From Dreissena polymorpha (taxonomy: Eukaryota; Mollusca; Bivalvia; Myida; Dreissenidae): a stretch of 64,000 nt of DNA. The stretch is from NCBI RefSeq assembly GCF_020536995.1, contig NC_068366.1, positions 32,666,611 through 32,730,610 of the forward strand, in the 5' to 3' direction. Under the pieces are notes generated by a model. It did not search any database. It was not told the origin of the DNA and saw only the letters and a list, made by a program, of their open reading frames with translations. The stretch's first letter is position 1. Every line of letters begins with the position of its first letter. This document shows positions 47,101 through 56,278 of the stretch, in pieces. Both the position numbers and the translations under genes were made by a program.

Positions 47101-50100
47101 ATGTGTTTAATTGTAATATATTTATAAAATATGTTACAATAACACAAAATAGGCAAGAAAAATTATACATTAAAGCCGAATTTCATAAAATGCAGCAAAG
47201 ACAAATTAGCGCCCCGAGCCGATTGTGACGTACATATTTTCCTACAATAACCGAAGCATTCGTCTTTGTATTAGGATTGGAGTTAGTGTTAGATACAAGA
47301 TACAAGATACAAACTTTTATTTCAAGTCGGTTAACAATAAATAACAGTATAACAGCACCAACCAAATCGCCGTAATCTGTCATAACAGTATAACATTAGC
47401 TATGTATAGCTATTGACCGACACATATAAATAGTAATATGGTTATGTACAAGGCATAAATAAATAAATAAATTTTCATATTTCTTGTTAAAATATCAAAG
47501 GCATATTTAGTTTACTAACAAAGCACATGATAATAACTTAGCAACTATAAAATAACTAAGCAACTATATAATAACTTAGCAGCTATATAAAAGATATAAA
47601 CACATAAAAAAGTAAGCTTGTAATTAAAACATAATTATTTACTTAAAGGATTTATAATAGTTGTGATGAAAGTATATTTACTTAATAATGATTAAGCTTA
47701 TTTATAAAAAAGCATATATCACAGTGTGCATGAAACATAAGAAACATGCAAGCAACAAGCAGCCAAAATTTTAGCAACTTAAACAAGCAAGCAACAAAAA
47801 GCCAAAATTTAAGCACTTACATATTCAATGAAAGTTTATTTTACTTATAATGATTTAACTTACATATTTATATTAAAATCAGGTTCGTTGCATGAGTAAA
47901 AAGAAAAGGGTATATCACAGTGTGCATGCAACACAAAAGCAAGCAAGCAACAAAATCTAAAAAATGTAGCACTTTAAACGAGCTAGCAACAAAAAGCCAA
48001 ATAAAAAGTTTTTTCATAAGTACTTGTATTTGGCTTATTAATCACTTTAAGCACTTTTTAAATACACAATGATAAGCTTATATCACAGTATGCATGAAAA
48101 CATATAGCATTCAAGCAACATCAAAAAGCAAAAATTTAGCAGCTATGTTTGATACATGCAATAGGAGCAGCGGCAGCTCTCACCGTCCCAAGAGCTAACC
48201 AAACTGGAGAACTGGTTGAAATGTACTTGGTCCCTGAAATGTTGGGGGAGAGAGTTCCACAGTTTGGCAGCCCCGAAACGGAAAGAGTTGATGCCGTAAC
48301 TTGATGTTCTTACTTGGGGGATTTCAGCAGTTCTGGTGTATCTAAAAGAATAGGAATTAGATTTAAGATTTACAAGGTCATTAAGATAAATTGGAGTTTG
48401 ATTATTGACTATTTTAAATGTTTCCAAAATAATTGATCTTAGTCTCCTAATTTTTAATGAAGGCAATTTTGACTTATTCAATAAATCGTCATAAGTTGAA
48501 ACATAATCGTCATAAATAAATCTTAATGCTCTCTCTTGAATTTTTTCCATTTTCTTTGTATTTACTTCCCCACAGTAATGCCATACTACAGGACAATAGT
48601 TAAAACTGGATTGGATAAAAGAATGATAGATGGTAAGTTTACCTAATTTACAAAGGTGTTTTCCAATTCTTTTCAAAACATTTAATTGCCTTGAGGCTTT
48701 TTTACATATGTTAGATATATGGCTATTAAATTTAAGTTAAAAATCGATTGTGACACCTAATAATTTTACTTCTTCGTCACATTTAATAGTGTGATTATTT
48801 CCAAGATTGAAGGATGTAATATGTTCTCTAGATTTTTTTCCAATGGCAATGCCTTGAAATTTATCTGGGTTGGCTTGTATTTTATTGTTTGAAAACCAAG
48901 CTATTAGTGTTTTGCTATCTTCTTCAAGAGTACTAACAACGTCTGTTAAATTCTGTCCTGAGTATGAAAGGGTGTTGTCGTCAGCATAATTATACAAGCT
49001 GCTATTTGAAATGAAATAAAAAATGTCGTTTATAAAAATGTTAAATAAAACCGGCCCAAGAATAGACCCTTGAGGAACTCCTTTGTATAGGTGTAAAAAC
49101 TGACTATTTAAATTTCCCATACGGACACACTGTTTTCTATGTGAGAGGTAACTTTTTAGCAAAGCGGTTGAGTGTTCGGACATACCATATGCTTTAAGTT
49201 TTAGCAGTATCAAGTCGTGAGGGAGACAATCGAACGCTTTAGATAGGTCCATTAAAATTGCAGCAACAAATTTATTTTCATCCAAGGATTTTTTCCAATC
49301 TTCTATTATTTTTAAAAGTGCAGTTTGGCAACCATAGCCTTTCCTAAAAGCAGATAAAAAAGGGTTAAAATGATTGTTAAAATATGTTGTTAATTGTTCA
49401 TTTATTGATCGTTCGAAGATTTTGGACAGTGTGGGTAAAATACTAACTGGTCTGTAATTTGCTTTATCTAAATTACTATTTTTTTTATGTAATGGTTTTA
49501 CTTGAGCTATTTTAAGTTTATCAGGGAATGTTGAATAACTAATACTAGAGTTTATAATAACGGTTAAAGGACCAGTCAGAACAGGTTGAGCTGCTTTTAG
49601 CAATTTACTTGATATACCATCAATGCCTACTGCTTTTTTAGTGTTTAGTTTTCCAATTTGCTTTCCTACAAAATCTTCACTGACAGGGTTGAAGGTAAAA
49701 CATTGATTAGGTTTGATATTTAAGGATATCATAGATATGCTAGGGTGATTTTCATCAACTGTTATGGATTCATTTCCTATGTTTTGTGCCACGTTTACAA
49801 AAAAGTTATTAAATATTTCCCCTACTTGTTCTTGATTAGTAATAAGCTTGTCATTTTCGTTTAGAATGGTGTCTTTATTGATATTACTGCCTTTGTTGGT
49901 TAAAAAAGGTTTGACAGTTTTCCAGAAATCCTGAGATTTGCATCCCCCTGTACACCTTTCAATGAAGTAATTATTTAAGGATTTACGTTGTATTTTGGTT
50001 ACAAGATTTCTTTGTTGTCTGTAATTTTCCCAATTTTTTGTATTCTTGTTATTTAAATATTTGTTATGGAGCATTCTTTTTTTATAAATTGCACTTTTTA

Positions 50101-53100
50101 ATTGTTTATTCATATATGGCACTGGTTTCTTTTGGACTTTTTTCATTTTAATTGGTGCATGTTTATCAGCTACATTTAAAAAGTGCTCCTCAAAAGTATT
50201 ATAAAGTTTATTTACATCTGGTTCGTTAAAGTCGACACGTGAAAGTTGTGTTTCTAACTCAGTTTGAAAAGAAATGATATCAAAATTTTTAAAACTTCTG
50301 TAATTTCGATATTCTCGTTTTTTGGTGGGTGTTCGTGTGTCGTATGAATAGATATTGTTGCAGGAACTCAAACCGTTAAACTAAGTTTAGATTCACATCG
50401 TACATGTATGGTATACATGCTGGCGAATTCGGCTGTACAGCCGTTTTCAATTTCAGAATTAAATATCTGGCTTATTTCGCATTTTCGACACATGTTCTTC
50501 TTAACTTTTATTTTAATTTATATTGAAATATATATAATACGTTTTTTACACATTTTATATAAATTTATAAATATTTGACAAAATCGTATATACCCGCTTA
50601 AAGTGTGCAGTGTTTCTAACTCAGTTTGAAAAGAAATGATATCAAAATTTTTAAAACTTCTGTAATTTCGATATTCTCGTTTTTTGGTGGGTGTTCGTGT
50701 GTCGTATGAATAGATATTGTTGCAGGAACTCAAACCGTTAAACTAAGTTTAGATTCACATCGTACATGTATGGTATACATGCTGGCGAATTCGGCTGTAC
50801 AGCCGTTTTCAATTTCAGAATTAAATATCTGGCTTATTTCGCATTTTCGACACATGTTCTTCTTAACTTTTATTTTAATTTATATTGAAATATATATAAT
50901 ACGTTTTTTACACATTTTATATAAATTTATAAATATTTGACAAAATCGTATATACCCGCTTAAAGTGTGCAGTTGAATTTCACTGGCAATAACTTGTTAC
51001 TCAAAAGGATTTTCACTCTAAAGAGCTAATACCAACTAAATTCATCAAAGAAATTACCGAAAAAATAATAATGATTGTCCATTGTGTTCGTCTAAACTCT
51101 TTAATAGCTACAAATTGAAATATTGTTTTTCACAAGTCTCATGCGGCAGCCATTTGAAAACATTTATCTATAGCTAAATGTATGGATGAATTTCTTAGTT
51201 GAATGTATCTTCTTCAGCCAATCAAATAGCGCAGTTTATTACTTACAGTCAATGAAGCGTGCACTTTAGCTGACGAAGGTTAGATCGTCTGTACACATGC
51301 CTGGGGGCTAATCACACAAATCGACAGCTGTTTATGGCTTATTAAGGGACATATGACAGGAAATACACAAGTGGATTGAAACTGTAAGGGGCTCATTTTT
51401 ATTAACAATCGTGTCTAGCCAGCCAGCTGGGGGGGCTTTAGCCCCCTAGCCCCCCACCTAAATACGCCTCTGCAGCAGATGTAAATTTGTATCATTGTGT
51501 TTTTGCAGCCTATCATCCTGACTGGAAGCCAGGAGATTACCCCCAAACCCAAAAAGAACATGAAGAAGCTGCTAAAAAATACAACCTGTTGCCGGAAGAC
51601 TATCGTCCCTTGCCAGACGATGGTTATGGAGCAGGTGACTATCCTGCCCTTCCAAACATCGGAGAGGAACAGAAGAGTCCTTGGACCGACTGGGACGACC
51701 CGAGAATGAGAAGAAACTGGGGGGATCCTGTAAGGAAGATCTGAACTTTAATTTTAATTTCTAAACCTAACAAAAATATTCTAATAATCATCCAGGGCTT
51801 ACTTTGCCATGTGCCAGATAATTTTGCCTTCAAATAAAGCCATTAGGCTGAAAGCAGTTCTATTTATCTACATTTTTTCTGTTCATAAAAACCCTCAAAA
51901 TAGCCAGGAATCAGATGAGGAAGGCAAATTTTGCCAATAAAATTGAGCGCGGGGGAAGCTCTGTAATCAGCAATCAGGATTTGTAAGCAGAAACAGTCAT
52001 TTTTGGATAAGCCTAACCAAACTTTAAAGGCTGCTCCTGAAAGTCACTATAAGCACATACATGTATATTAATTGAAGACCACTTTTTCCAGGACCCCTCA
52101 AATTGAGTTGATACTCAGTTGTCTGTGGTTCAAATTGATATAAATTTTAATGGGGATCCTTGTTTAGTCTCTATATTCACTCTTGATTATCTCATAATTT
52201 TATTGTATGAAGGTGGTTTACAAAAAAACTATAAGGCAGAAAAAACTCAGCAAATATTTCAGGTTTTGTCAAGAAAGTTTAGATCAAAGTCCACATTCCT
52301 TTTTTTCATTTGGATTGAATATACAATCATGGTGATGGTCACTTATGTAGAAAAAAAGCAGACTTCCTCTGTTCAAACAACTTTACGATATAATGAGTAC
52401 GTTTCGACATAATGGTAAGTAAATCTGAGTCCCGCTGTAGGAAAGGGGGTTTAATAAATGTGGGTAAATTGTCGTCCCAGATAAGCTTGTACAGTCCCTA
52501 CAGTCTAAACAGGGATGACAATTTCCGCTGTTATAGAAATTTTCTTCGTTTTAAAGACCTTTCAAGAAAGAATTCCATAACAGTGAAAAGTGTGCCCCTG
52601 ATTAGCCTGGCCCACACTTTTCCCACATTCATTAAACCTCTTTTTCCTACAGAGGGACTCGGATACAATTACCAATATGTAAAAAAAAAGTTAAATGTAG
52701 TCATATAATCAGTATGTTAAACTGCTGTTATTCTTCTTGACTCAGTATAAGTAAGTGTATCTATTTGTTTTATTCAGGTCCACATTGACTTCGATATCCT
52801 TGTACCTGACCGAGCAGACCCAGCAAAACGATACCGATATCCTCTGTATGTAAACATTTTTGAGATTTTATAAATGGACTTGTTTTGCAGTTTGGCATGA
52901 TGTTTTTTTTTTTAGATAAGAAAGTCTTATTTGTAAAGCATGACTTCCCATGCTTTTGCAATAATTCAAGAAACAGACATGATGGTAGGCATTTTAGGCT
53001 TTGTTTAACTTGCATAATAAACTTTAATATCTCAATAGCATACAACTTATTGCCCTATTTGTCATCAAATACCTGTCCTTGATATGAAAGCTCAAATGCT

Positions 53101-55201
53101 TTTTTGTGAAAAACCTATTTATTTTATGTAAAAAGCATCAAAATCTTAGGGCTTATTAAAAGCTTTGAGTCTGTTTCCAGGGTTGAACCAGTACTTGGTG
53201 TCTTTAAGGGATATCTTAAGAACGCTCCCACATTGGGGATCAACCCCATGACCTCCCACTTGCTAGACAGACACTATAGCTACTACACCTCGGCAACCTT
53301 TAATGCTTTCCCTTTCCAGGTGGTCCATGTACGCGATGTTCCTGTTTGTGTACTCCATGTTCTTCTTCACGTGGCTCCTTTCGATGAGATACCCAAAAGT
53401 CATGCCTATGGTAAGTACATGGAAACAGGCTTTTTTCAGCCATATCTACTGGTCTGTTTAAAAGACCCATTTCCAAGTAAATGGTAAAAAAAATCCCAAT
53501 TGACAAAAATCTGTATTTTTATTATTTTTAAAGAAATGATTTATGATTATTGTAACTCCAGTTTATTTGAATTAATAGATAGTATATAGCTATCAATTAC
53601 ATGATCAGGGGTGTGATTTTTCCGCGGATTTCCGCGGATTGGGTTTTACCGGGGGTCACTTCTGAGATTTGCGAAGATTCGTTTAAAAAAATGTGGGGGA
53701 GAGGGGGTATCACCGATTCCACGGACGTTTATCATAAGCAGCCCGAAATATCCGCGGCCCGCGAAATCGCTCCGCATTTTACACTGGTAGATTCTGCCTA
53801 AGCATTTTTAAAACTGGCTGTCGTTTCCCAATCTTCCAATTAAAATCGGTTTCTTTAAATGTGTTTGGTATTTCTAAGGCTGATTCGTTTGCAAAAGGCA
53901 CCGTTGTGAAGCGAAAATTAAGATTATTGAAATGACAAGTAACAATCGAATTAATGACTGACATCATATAGTTTGATAGGAATAATAAAATGTGTTTGCC
54001 AACGAAAAAGACAACCTTCTAGATACAAGCAACACATTTTTTGTTTAGAAATGTGCGCAGTGAATTTGTGTCACGGAAACCAGTGTTTGCAAATTGGAGT
54101 TCAGTCTACTCGAGAAGTAAAACAATTTAGAAGAGTATCGTTCCAACATGGAAATAGACAAACATGATTTGATTTATATGTCTGTGGATCTGTGTATTAT
54201 CAGATTCATATGCATATTCTGCTTTATTATGTTTTTCACGCTGTTCAGTTAACTGAAATAGCACCGAACTGAAGATGTGCAATGCAAGATATTGAAAGGT
54301 AAACAAATTCAATATATTAATTTAACTCAGTTTAATACATCATTAACACAAGTAGAACACTCAAGTGTGCTTGTTTATATTTAGTCCATTTACTGTAATT
54401 CAATACATTGAAAAACTGCTGCTATTGATCACAATAAATACTGTTTACTTTGCATCCTCAGTATGTTAAATGTGAAGTTTAACAGGTTTTTATAAAGAAA
54501 TATTGTTATGAAGTTCAAAAAATTGTTTATTTTAATGTAGGTTTTAATGTTTGTCATTGCCTTATGCGCGCCGTTCGCGTAGTCGAAATCAGTCGACAGA
54601 ATTTTCCTCCCCTCTGAATTTGCCTCAATCACACCCCTGATGATACATGTGTGCACTTAGTTCTTGTAAACCAGCTTTTAAAAGTGTGATTTGGCAAACT
54701 GGCATCAGTGATATGTTTGAAAGACTGTTGAAAATGGCAAAAAATCAAACGTTAAAAAATAAAAATTGTGAGCGTACAATAGTCTGGTGAAGAAATATTC
54801 TTTATATTTTTCAGTTTTGTGTAAAATCTCCTGATTTAAGAGCCTCGTGGGAAAACTGGACTTAATGCATGTGTGTAAAGTGTCATCCCAGATTAGCCTG
54901 TGCAGTCCCCATCGGCTAATCATGGACTACACTTTTCGTTTAAAGGTCTCTGCTAAACGAAAATCCAGTTAAGGCAGAAAGTGTCTTCCCGGATAAGCCT
55001 TATGGACTTCACAGGCTAATCTTAGATGACATTTTATACACATCCATTAAGCGCCATTAGCCTTGATCATGTAAATTGCAGATGGACAAGGTGTACCCCT
55101 ATGAAGAGTACAAAGTGAGGACAGCATGGGCAGAGGGGGGTGTCATTATTCCTCCCACAAACAAGCGGCTTAAACATTACACCTTCGAGCCCCTTGACTA
55201 G
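41146..55201 (+). CDS. NDUFB8: NADH dehydrogenase [ubiquinone] 1 beta subcomplex subunit 8
   Basis: An accessory subunit of the membrane arm of mitochondrial complex I. The exons are 41146-41248, 51509-51729, 52778-52845, 53320-53410 and 55082-55201, with phases 1, 0, 2, 0 all matching, giving 200 residues (human ~186). Exon 1 encodes a basic mitochondrial presequence (MAALRRSWLLVNALKNKHAL) ending LLAG. Exon 2 carries the family block: 'YHPDWKPGDYPQTQKEHEEA', 'AKKYNLLPEDYRPLPDDGYG', 'GDYPALP', 'WTDWDDPRMRRNWGDP'. Exon 3 reads 'VHIDFDILVPDRADPAKRYR'. Exon 4 is the membrane helix 'WSMYAMFLFVYSMFFFTWLL'. Exon 5 is the C-terminal 'YPYEEYKVRTAWAEGG' and tail. Intron 1 is ~10.3 kb and packed with transposons. 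The gene converges on STRAP. Confidence 0.94.
41997..42332 (-). mobile_element. CAGGGCCCTCAATC MITE, copy 1
   Basis: Terminal inverted repeats CAGGGCCCTCAATC / GATTGAGGGCCCTG lie inside a 5-bp target duplication CTTTG (41992-41996 and 42333-42337). The uninterrupted copy at 33412 ('AAAACTTCGGCTTTTGG') supports the insertion site. The interior has G/C-run hairpins ('TTCCCCCTAAAA') and no coding. A second copy in opposite orientation lies at 63090-63449. The ends are hAT-like, and 5-bp duplications are known in some hAT groups. Confidence 0.82.
42449..42793 (-). mobile_element. Inverted-repeat element containing a tRNA-like segment
   Basis: The ends are AAAGGGGCCGTCCAACAG and CTGTTGGACGGCCCCTTTT, inverted. 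On the minus strand an inner part reads as a tRNA: 'TGGATGGTTGAGTGGTCAAG' (A-box region), a long variable arm, then 'GTCAGTGGTTCTAGCCCTG' (B-box region). It is of Leu/Ser type with a long extra arm. I recall similar sequences being abundant in bivalves. Whether it moves as a MITE or as a SINE-like unit is unclear. Confidence 0.65.
43079..43262. mobile_element. Short hAT-like MITE (CAGGGCTTTTTTTC ends)
   Basis: The 184-bp element has ends CAGGGCTTTTTTTC and GAAAAAAAGCCCTG. It lies between perfect 5-bp duplications GTTGT (43074-43078 and 43263-43267). It has no coding capacity and lies in NDUFB8 intron 1. Confidence 0.82.
43588..43985 (+). repeat. Dispersed bivalve repeat ('GGCCATAACTTTTGCAATAT' type)
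   Basis: Begins 'TGCCACTGGTAGGATGGCAT', contains 'AGGTCAAGGTCATCCTTCAA' and ends 'GAACACATCTCTTGTT'. This is the non-coding repeat style common in bivalve introns and is present once here. Similar themes occur at 44058 and in the STRAP introns. Confidence 0.55.
44058..44375 (+). repeat. Dispersed bivalve repeat ('AGCTCGGCTGTTT...TGCTCTTGTT')
   Basis: Starts 'TTAGCTCGGCTGTTTAGGGA', includes 'GGGGTCACTAGGTCAAAGTT' and ends 'CCGAGCGTGGCACCCGTTAT' plus 'GCGGTGCTCTTGTT'. It is non-coding. 'AGCTCGGCT' at the left and 'AGCCGAGC' at the right form a short inverted end repeat. Confidence 0.55.
44400..45629 (+). mobile_element. Tigger/pogo-like DNA transposon relic
   Basis: The ends CAGTGAAATTGCAATAACTC at the left and, as complement, CAGTAAAACTCCGATAGCTC at the right are related inverted repeats of the pogo/Tigger type. 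TA follows the right end. Inside, 45031-45399 encodes a CENP-B-like N-terminal helix-turn-helix ('FKAILEVERGIKSKAEIARD', 'LSISSSTLSTWLKNAEAI'). After a TGA the same frame continues with 'LDRFKQRHGIHFGKI', part of the second DNA-binding domain, and meets another stop at 'EECQ'. The DDE catalytic part is missing, so it is a non-functional relic in NDUFB8 intron 1. Confidence 0.75.
45630..46057. other. Intron 1 sequence between Tigger relic and hAT
   Basis: AT-rich intronic sequence. I see no element in it. Confidence 0.4.
46401..46847 (-). CDS. hAT transposase C-terminal fragment
   Basis: A 148-codon open stretch on the minus strand. Its second half carries the hAT dimerisation signature 'SCECERS', then 'LRSSMGQDRL' and 'LLSIHRDMDI'. 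These match the end of the zinc-finger/DUF4371-type hAT transposases. The first half ('FDDLP'-like 'FNDDLPSPQSLPAELHFIWQ') also fits that family ('E...W...'). It lacks the upstream DDE region and is a relic. Confidence 0.75.
   Translation of the reverse strand: MNEMDTQFSDLQTKAAMGLKFIPKQMCSSPVSACDLEWFNDDLPSPQSLPAELHFIWQARWKGVPNPPTSLQGSVAHCDSQLYPTIYTVLSISCVFPVTSCECERSISAQGLVKTKLRSSMGQDRLSAVCLLSIHRDMDINILMLYLS
47289..50385 (-). mobile_element. LINE retrotransposon, 5'-truncated, nearly intact RT
   Basis: On the minus strand, 50371-48737 reads the region after the endonuclease and most of the RT. Visible blocks are 'KKAVGIDGISSKLLKAAQPV', 'ANYRPVSILPTLSKIFERSI', 'DLSKAFDCLPHDLILLKL', 'GVPQGSILGPVLFNIFIND', and 'NYADDNTLSYSG' with the YADD site. 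After 'LLGVTIDF' a single in-frame TAA occurs. The same frame continues as 'LKFNSHISNICKKASRQLNV' and runs to 48143 ('...SCRCSYCMYQT'). The endonuclease is missing. The 3' end at 47289-47320 has AATAAA followed by TTGTATC repeats, a microsatellite-like tail as in CR1-type LINEs. One stop in over 720 codons suggests a young insertion. Confidence 0.87.
50249..50610. repeat. 362-bp tandem duplication, copy 1
   Basis: From 'TGTTTCTAACTCAG' to 'TTAAAGTGTGCAG'. It spans the truncated 5' edge of the LINE, the flank, and the right inverted end of its host element. It is followed immediately by copy 2, which appears identical. Confidence 0.88.
50611..50972. repeat. 362-bp tandem duplication, copy 2
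   Basis: Exact-looking repeat of 50249-50610. Its frame at 50733-50518 merely repeats the first 41 residues of the LINE frame and then diverges. Confidence 0.88.
52430..52655. repeat. Dispersed repeat in NDUFB8 intron 2 ('TTGTCGTCCCAGATAAGC' type)
   Basis: Contains 'AAATTGTCGTCCCAGATAAG' and, inverted, 'GATTAGCCTGGCCCACACTT'. It is a decayed relative of the repeat at 54840-55062. Confidence 0.5.
53606..54639. mobile_element. hAT-like non-autonomous element in NDUFB8 intron 4
   Basis: Perfect 13-bp inverted ends CAGGGGTGTGATT / AATCACACCCCTG lie between 5-bp duplications ATGAT (53601-53605 and 54640-54644). The interior (1034 bp in all) starts with a 'TTTCCGCGGATTTCCGCGGA' duplication and has no long frame with transposase motifs. 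Confidence 0.82.
54840..55062. repeat. Dispersed repeat ('AGATTAGCCTGTGCAGTCC')
   Basis: The left part 'GTGTCATCCCAGATTAGCCT' is answered by the inverted 'CACAGGCTAATCTTAGATGA', and 'AACTGGACTTAATGCATGTG' by 'ACACATCCATTAAG'. It is a foldback-like non-coding repeat, ending only about 20 bp before the NDUFB8 exon 5 acceptor. I associate this family with dreissenid mussels. Confidence 0.6.
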
Positions 55202-55422
55202 ACAGCCATAAGCTGCCTGGTTTATTGTGCAGTGCGTCTGAAAGGAATTTTTGTGCACATGGACAAAGACACAGATATGAAAACTGTATAAAAAATATTT
55301 GTGAAAGTATCTGGAAAGTTTGAATAGGTTATTAAAGCTGAAGTACCGTTTAAAAAAAAGGTTTTTATTTGACAGATGGTTGTTTACCTTTGACTCATGA
55401 GTTTAGTGTGAGAAGAAGTTGA

Positions 55423-55428
55423 AATAAA
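55423..55428 (+). terminator. Poly-A signal of NDUFB8
   Basis: AATAAA about 220 bp after the NDUFB8 stop codon, followed by AT- and T-rich sequence. It is the first canonical signal downstream. Confidence 0.6.
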
Positions 55429-56270
55429 ATATTAATTGTACATGGGTAATTGTCTTGAAATGAAAATTGTCGGGTCAATGCGAAAGATTTGTAATTTTGT
55501 TTGTTTATTTACATTGAGGAAAATATGCTAACTATTTCTCAGTCACTCCCTACTGTGCCCCCTCCCCTCTCATCAAATCCTGTGTCTTCTGTCCTTATGT
55601 AAAGGCCCCCTGGTTGTTTACAGTTTTTGGCTTTGAACCCTTATCAGAAGGGATGAATAGACAGATGCAGAGCCGGAATTTTCCTTGCTATACAAAATCT
55701 TCAGCCTAATTTTGCTTTGGCAAATATTGTGTAATTTGGGCTATTTTGGGGGAGGGGTATGAAGATTAATTGTAGCCACAACTTGTGTACAAGCAATACA
55801 ATGGTGTGAAAATAATTCAGAACTTCAAGGTGAAATTTTATTGAATTATATAGTTATGTTACTGAAGAATATGGTCGATTGTTTTCATGGAACCAGACAC
55901 ATTTTGACATGAAATGTTACTGAATGATATGGTTGATGGTTTAAGTGGTCATAGACAACTTTGAAATATGAAAAAGCTTTGGAGGAAGAATTACCTATGT
56001 AAGACAGACAAAACGTGTCATTTTTGGGTCAACCAAACATTTGAGCCTTCTGAATCAGTCAATGTCGAGCCTTCTGAATCAGTCAATGTCAAGGTAAAAA
56101 TGAGGTCAGGGGATGTGGGTTTGTTTATAGCATTAAAAAACATAATTGCAAGTAATATGTTCTCATGGTAGCCATGTTTTTCAAAGGACAATTACCATAT
56201 CTCACTCATCAGAGGAATCATAAAAGTTTCAATAAGATTTCGCAAACAAACAAGATTTATAGTGTTCACA
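55429..56270. other. Intergenic sequence after NDUFB8
   Basis: No gene. A 26-bp direct duplication 'GAGCCTTCTGAATCAGTCAA' occurs twice in a row near 56041-56092. Confidence 0.45.
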
Positions 56271-56278
56271 AGCTTTTT

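Larger units (their letters stand above)
47075..50965. mobile_element. Inverted-repeat element (AGCGGGTATATACG ends) carrying a LINE
   Basis: The left end reads 'TTAAAGCGGGTATATACGAT'. Its complement 'ATCGTATATACCCGCTTAA' occurs at about 50583-50601 and again at about 50945-50963, because the right edge was duplicated in tandem. TAA flanks both ends, which would suit a PIF/Harbinger-like 3-bp duplication, but no transposase is present. It sits within the hAT at 46058-51472. Confidence 0.65.
46058..51472 (-). mobile_element. hAT DNA transposon hosting nested insertions
   Basis: Inverted ends CAGAGGCGTAT (46058) and ATACGCCTCTG-type (to 51472) lie between 5-bp repeats CAGCA (46053-46057 and 51473-51477). 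Near the left end on the minus strand, 46847-46401 encodes the hAT C-terminal dimerisation region ('FPVTSCECERSISAQGLVKT', 'KLRSSMGQDRLSAVCLLSIH', 'RD'). The N-terminal BED and most catalytic parts are not visible. The element is swollen by a nested inverted-repeat element that itself carries a LINE. Its right end lies 36 bp before NDUFB8 exon 2. Confidence 0.75.
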
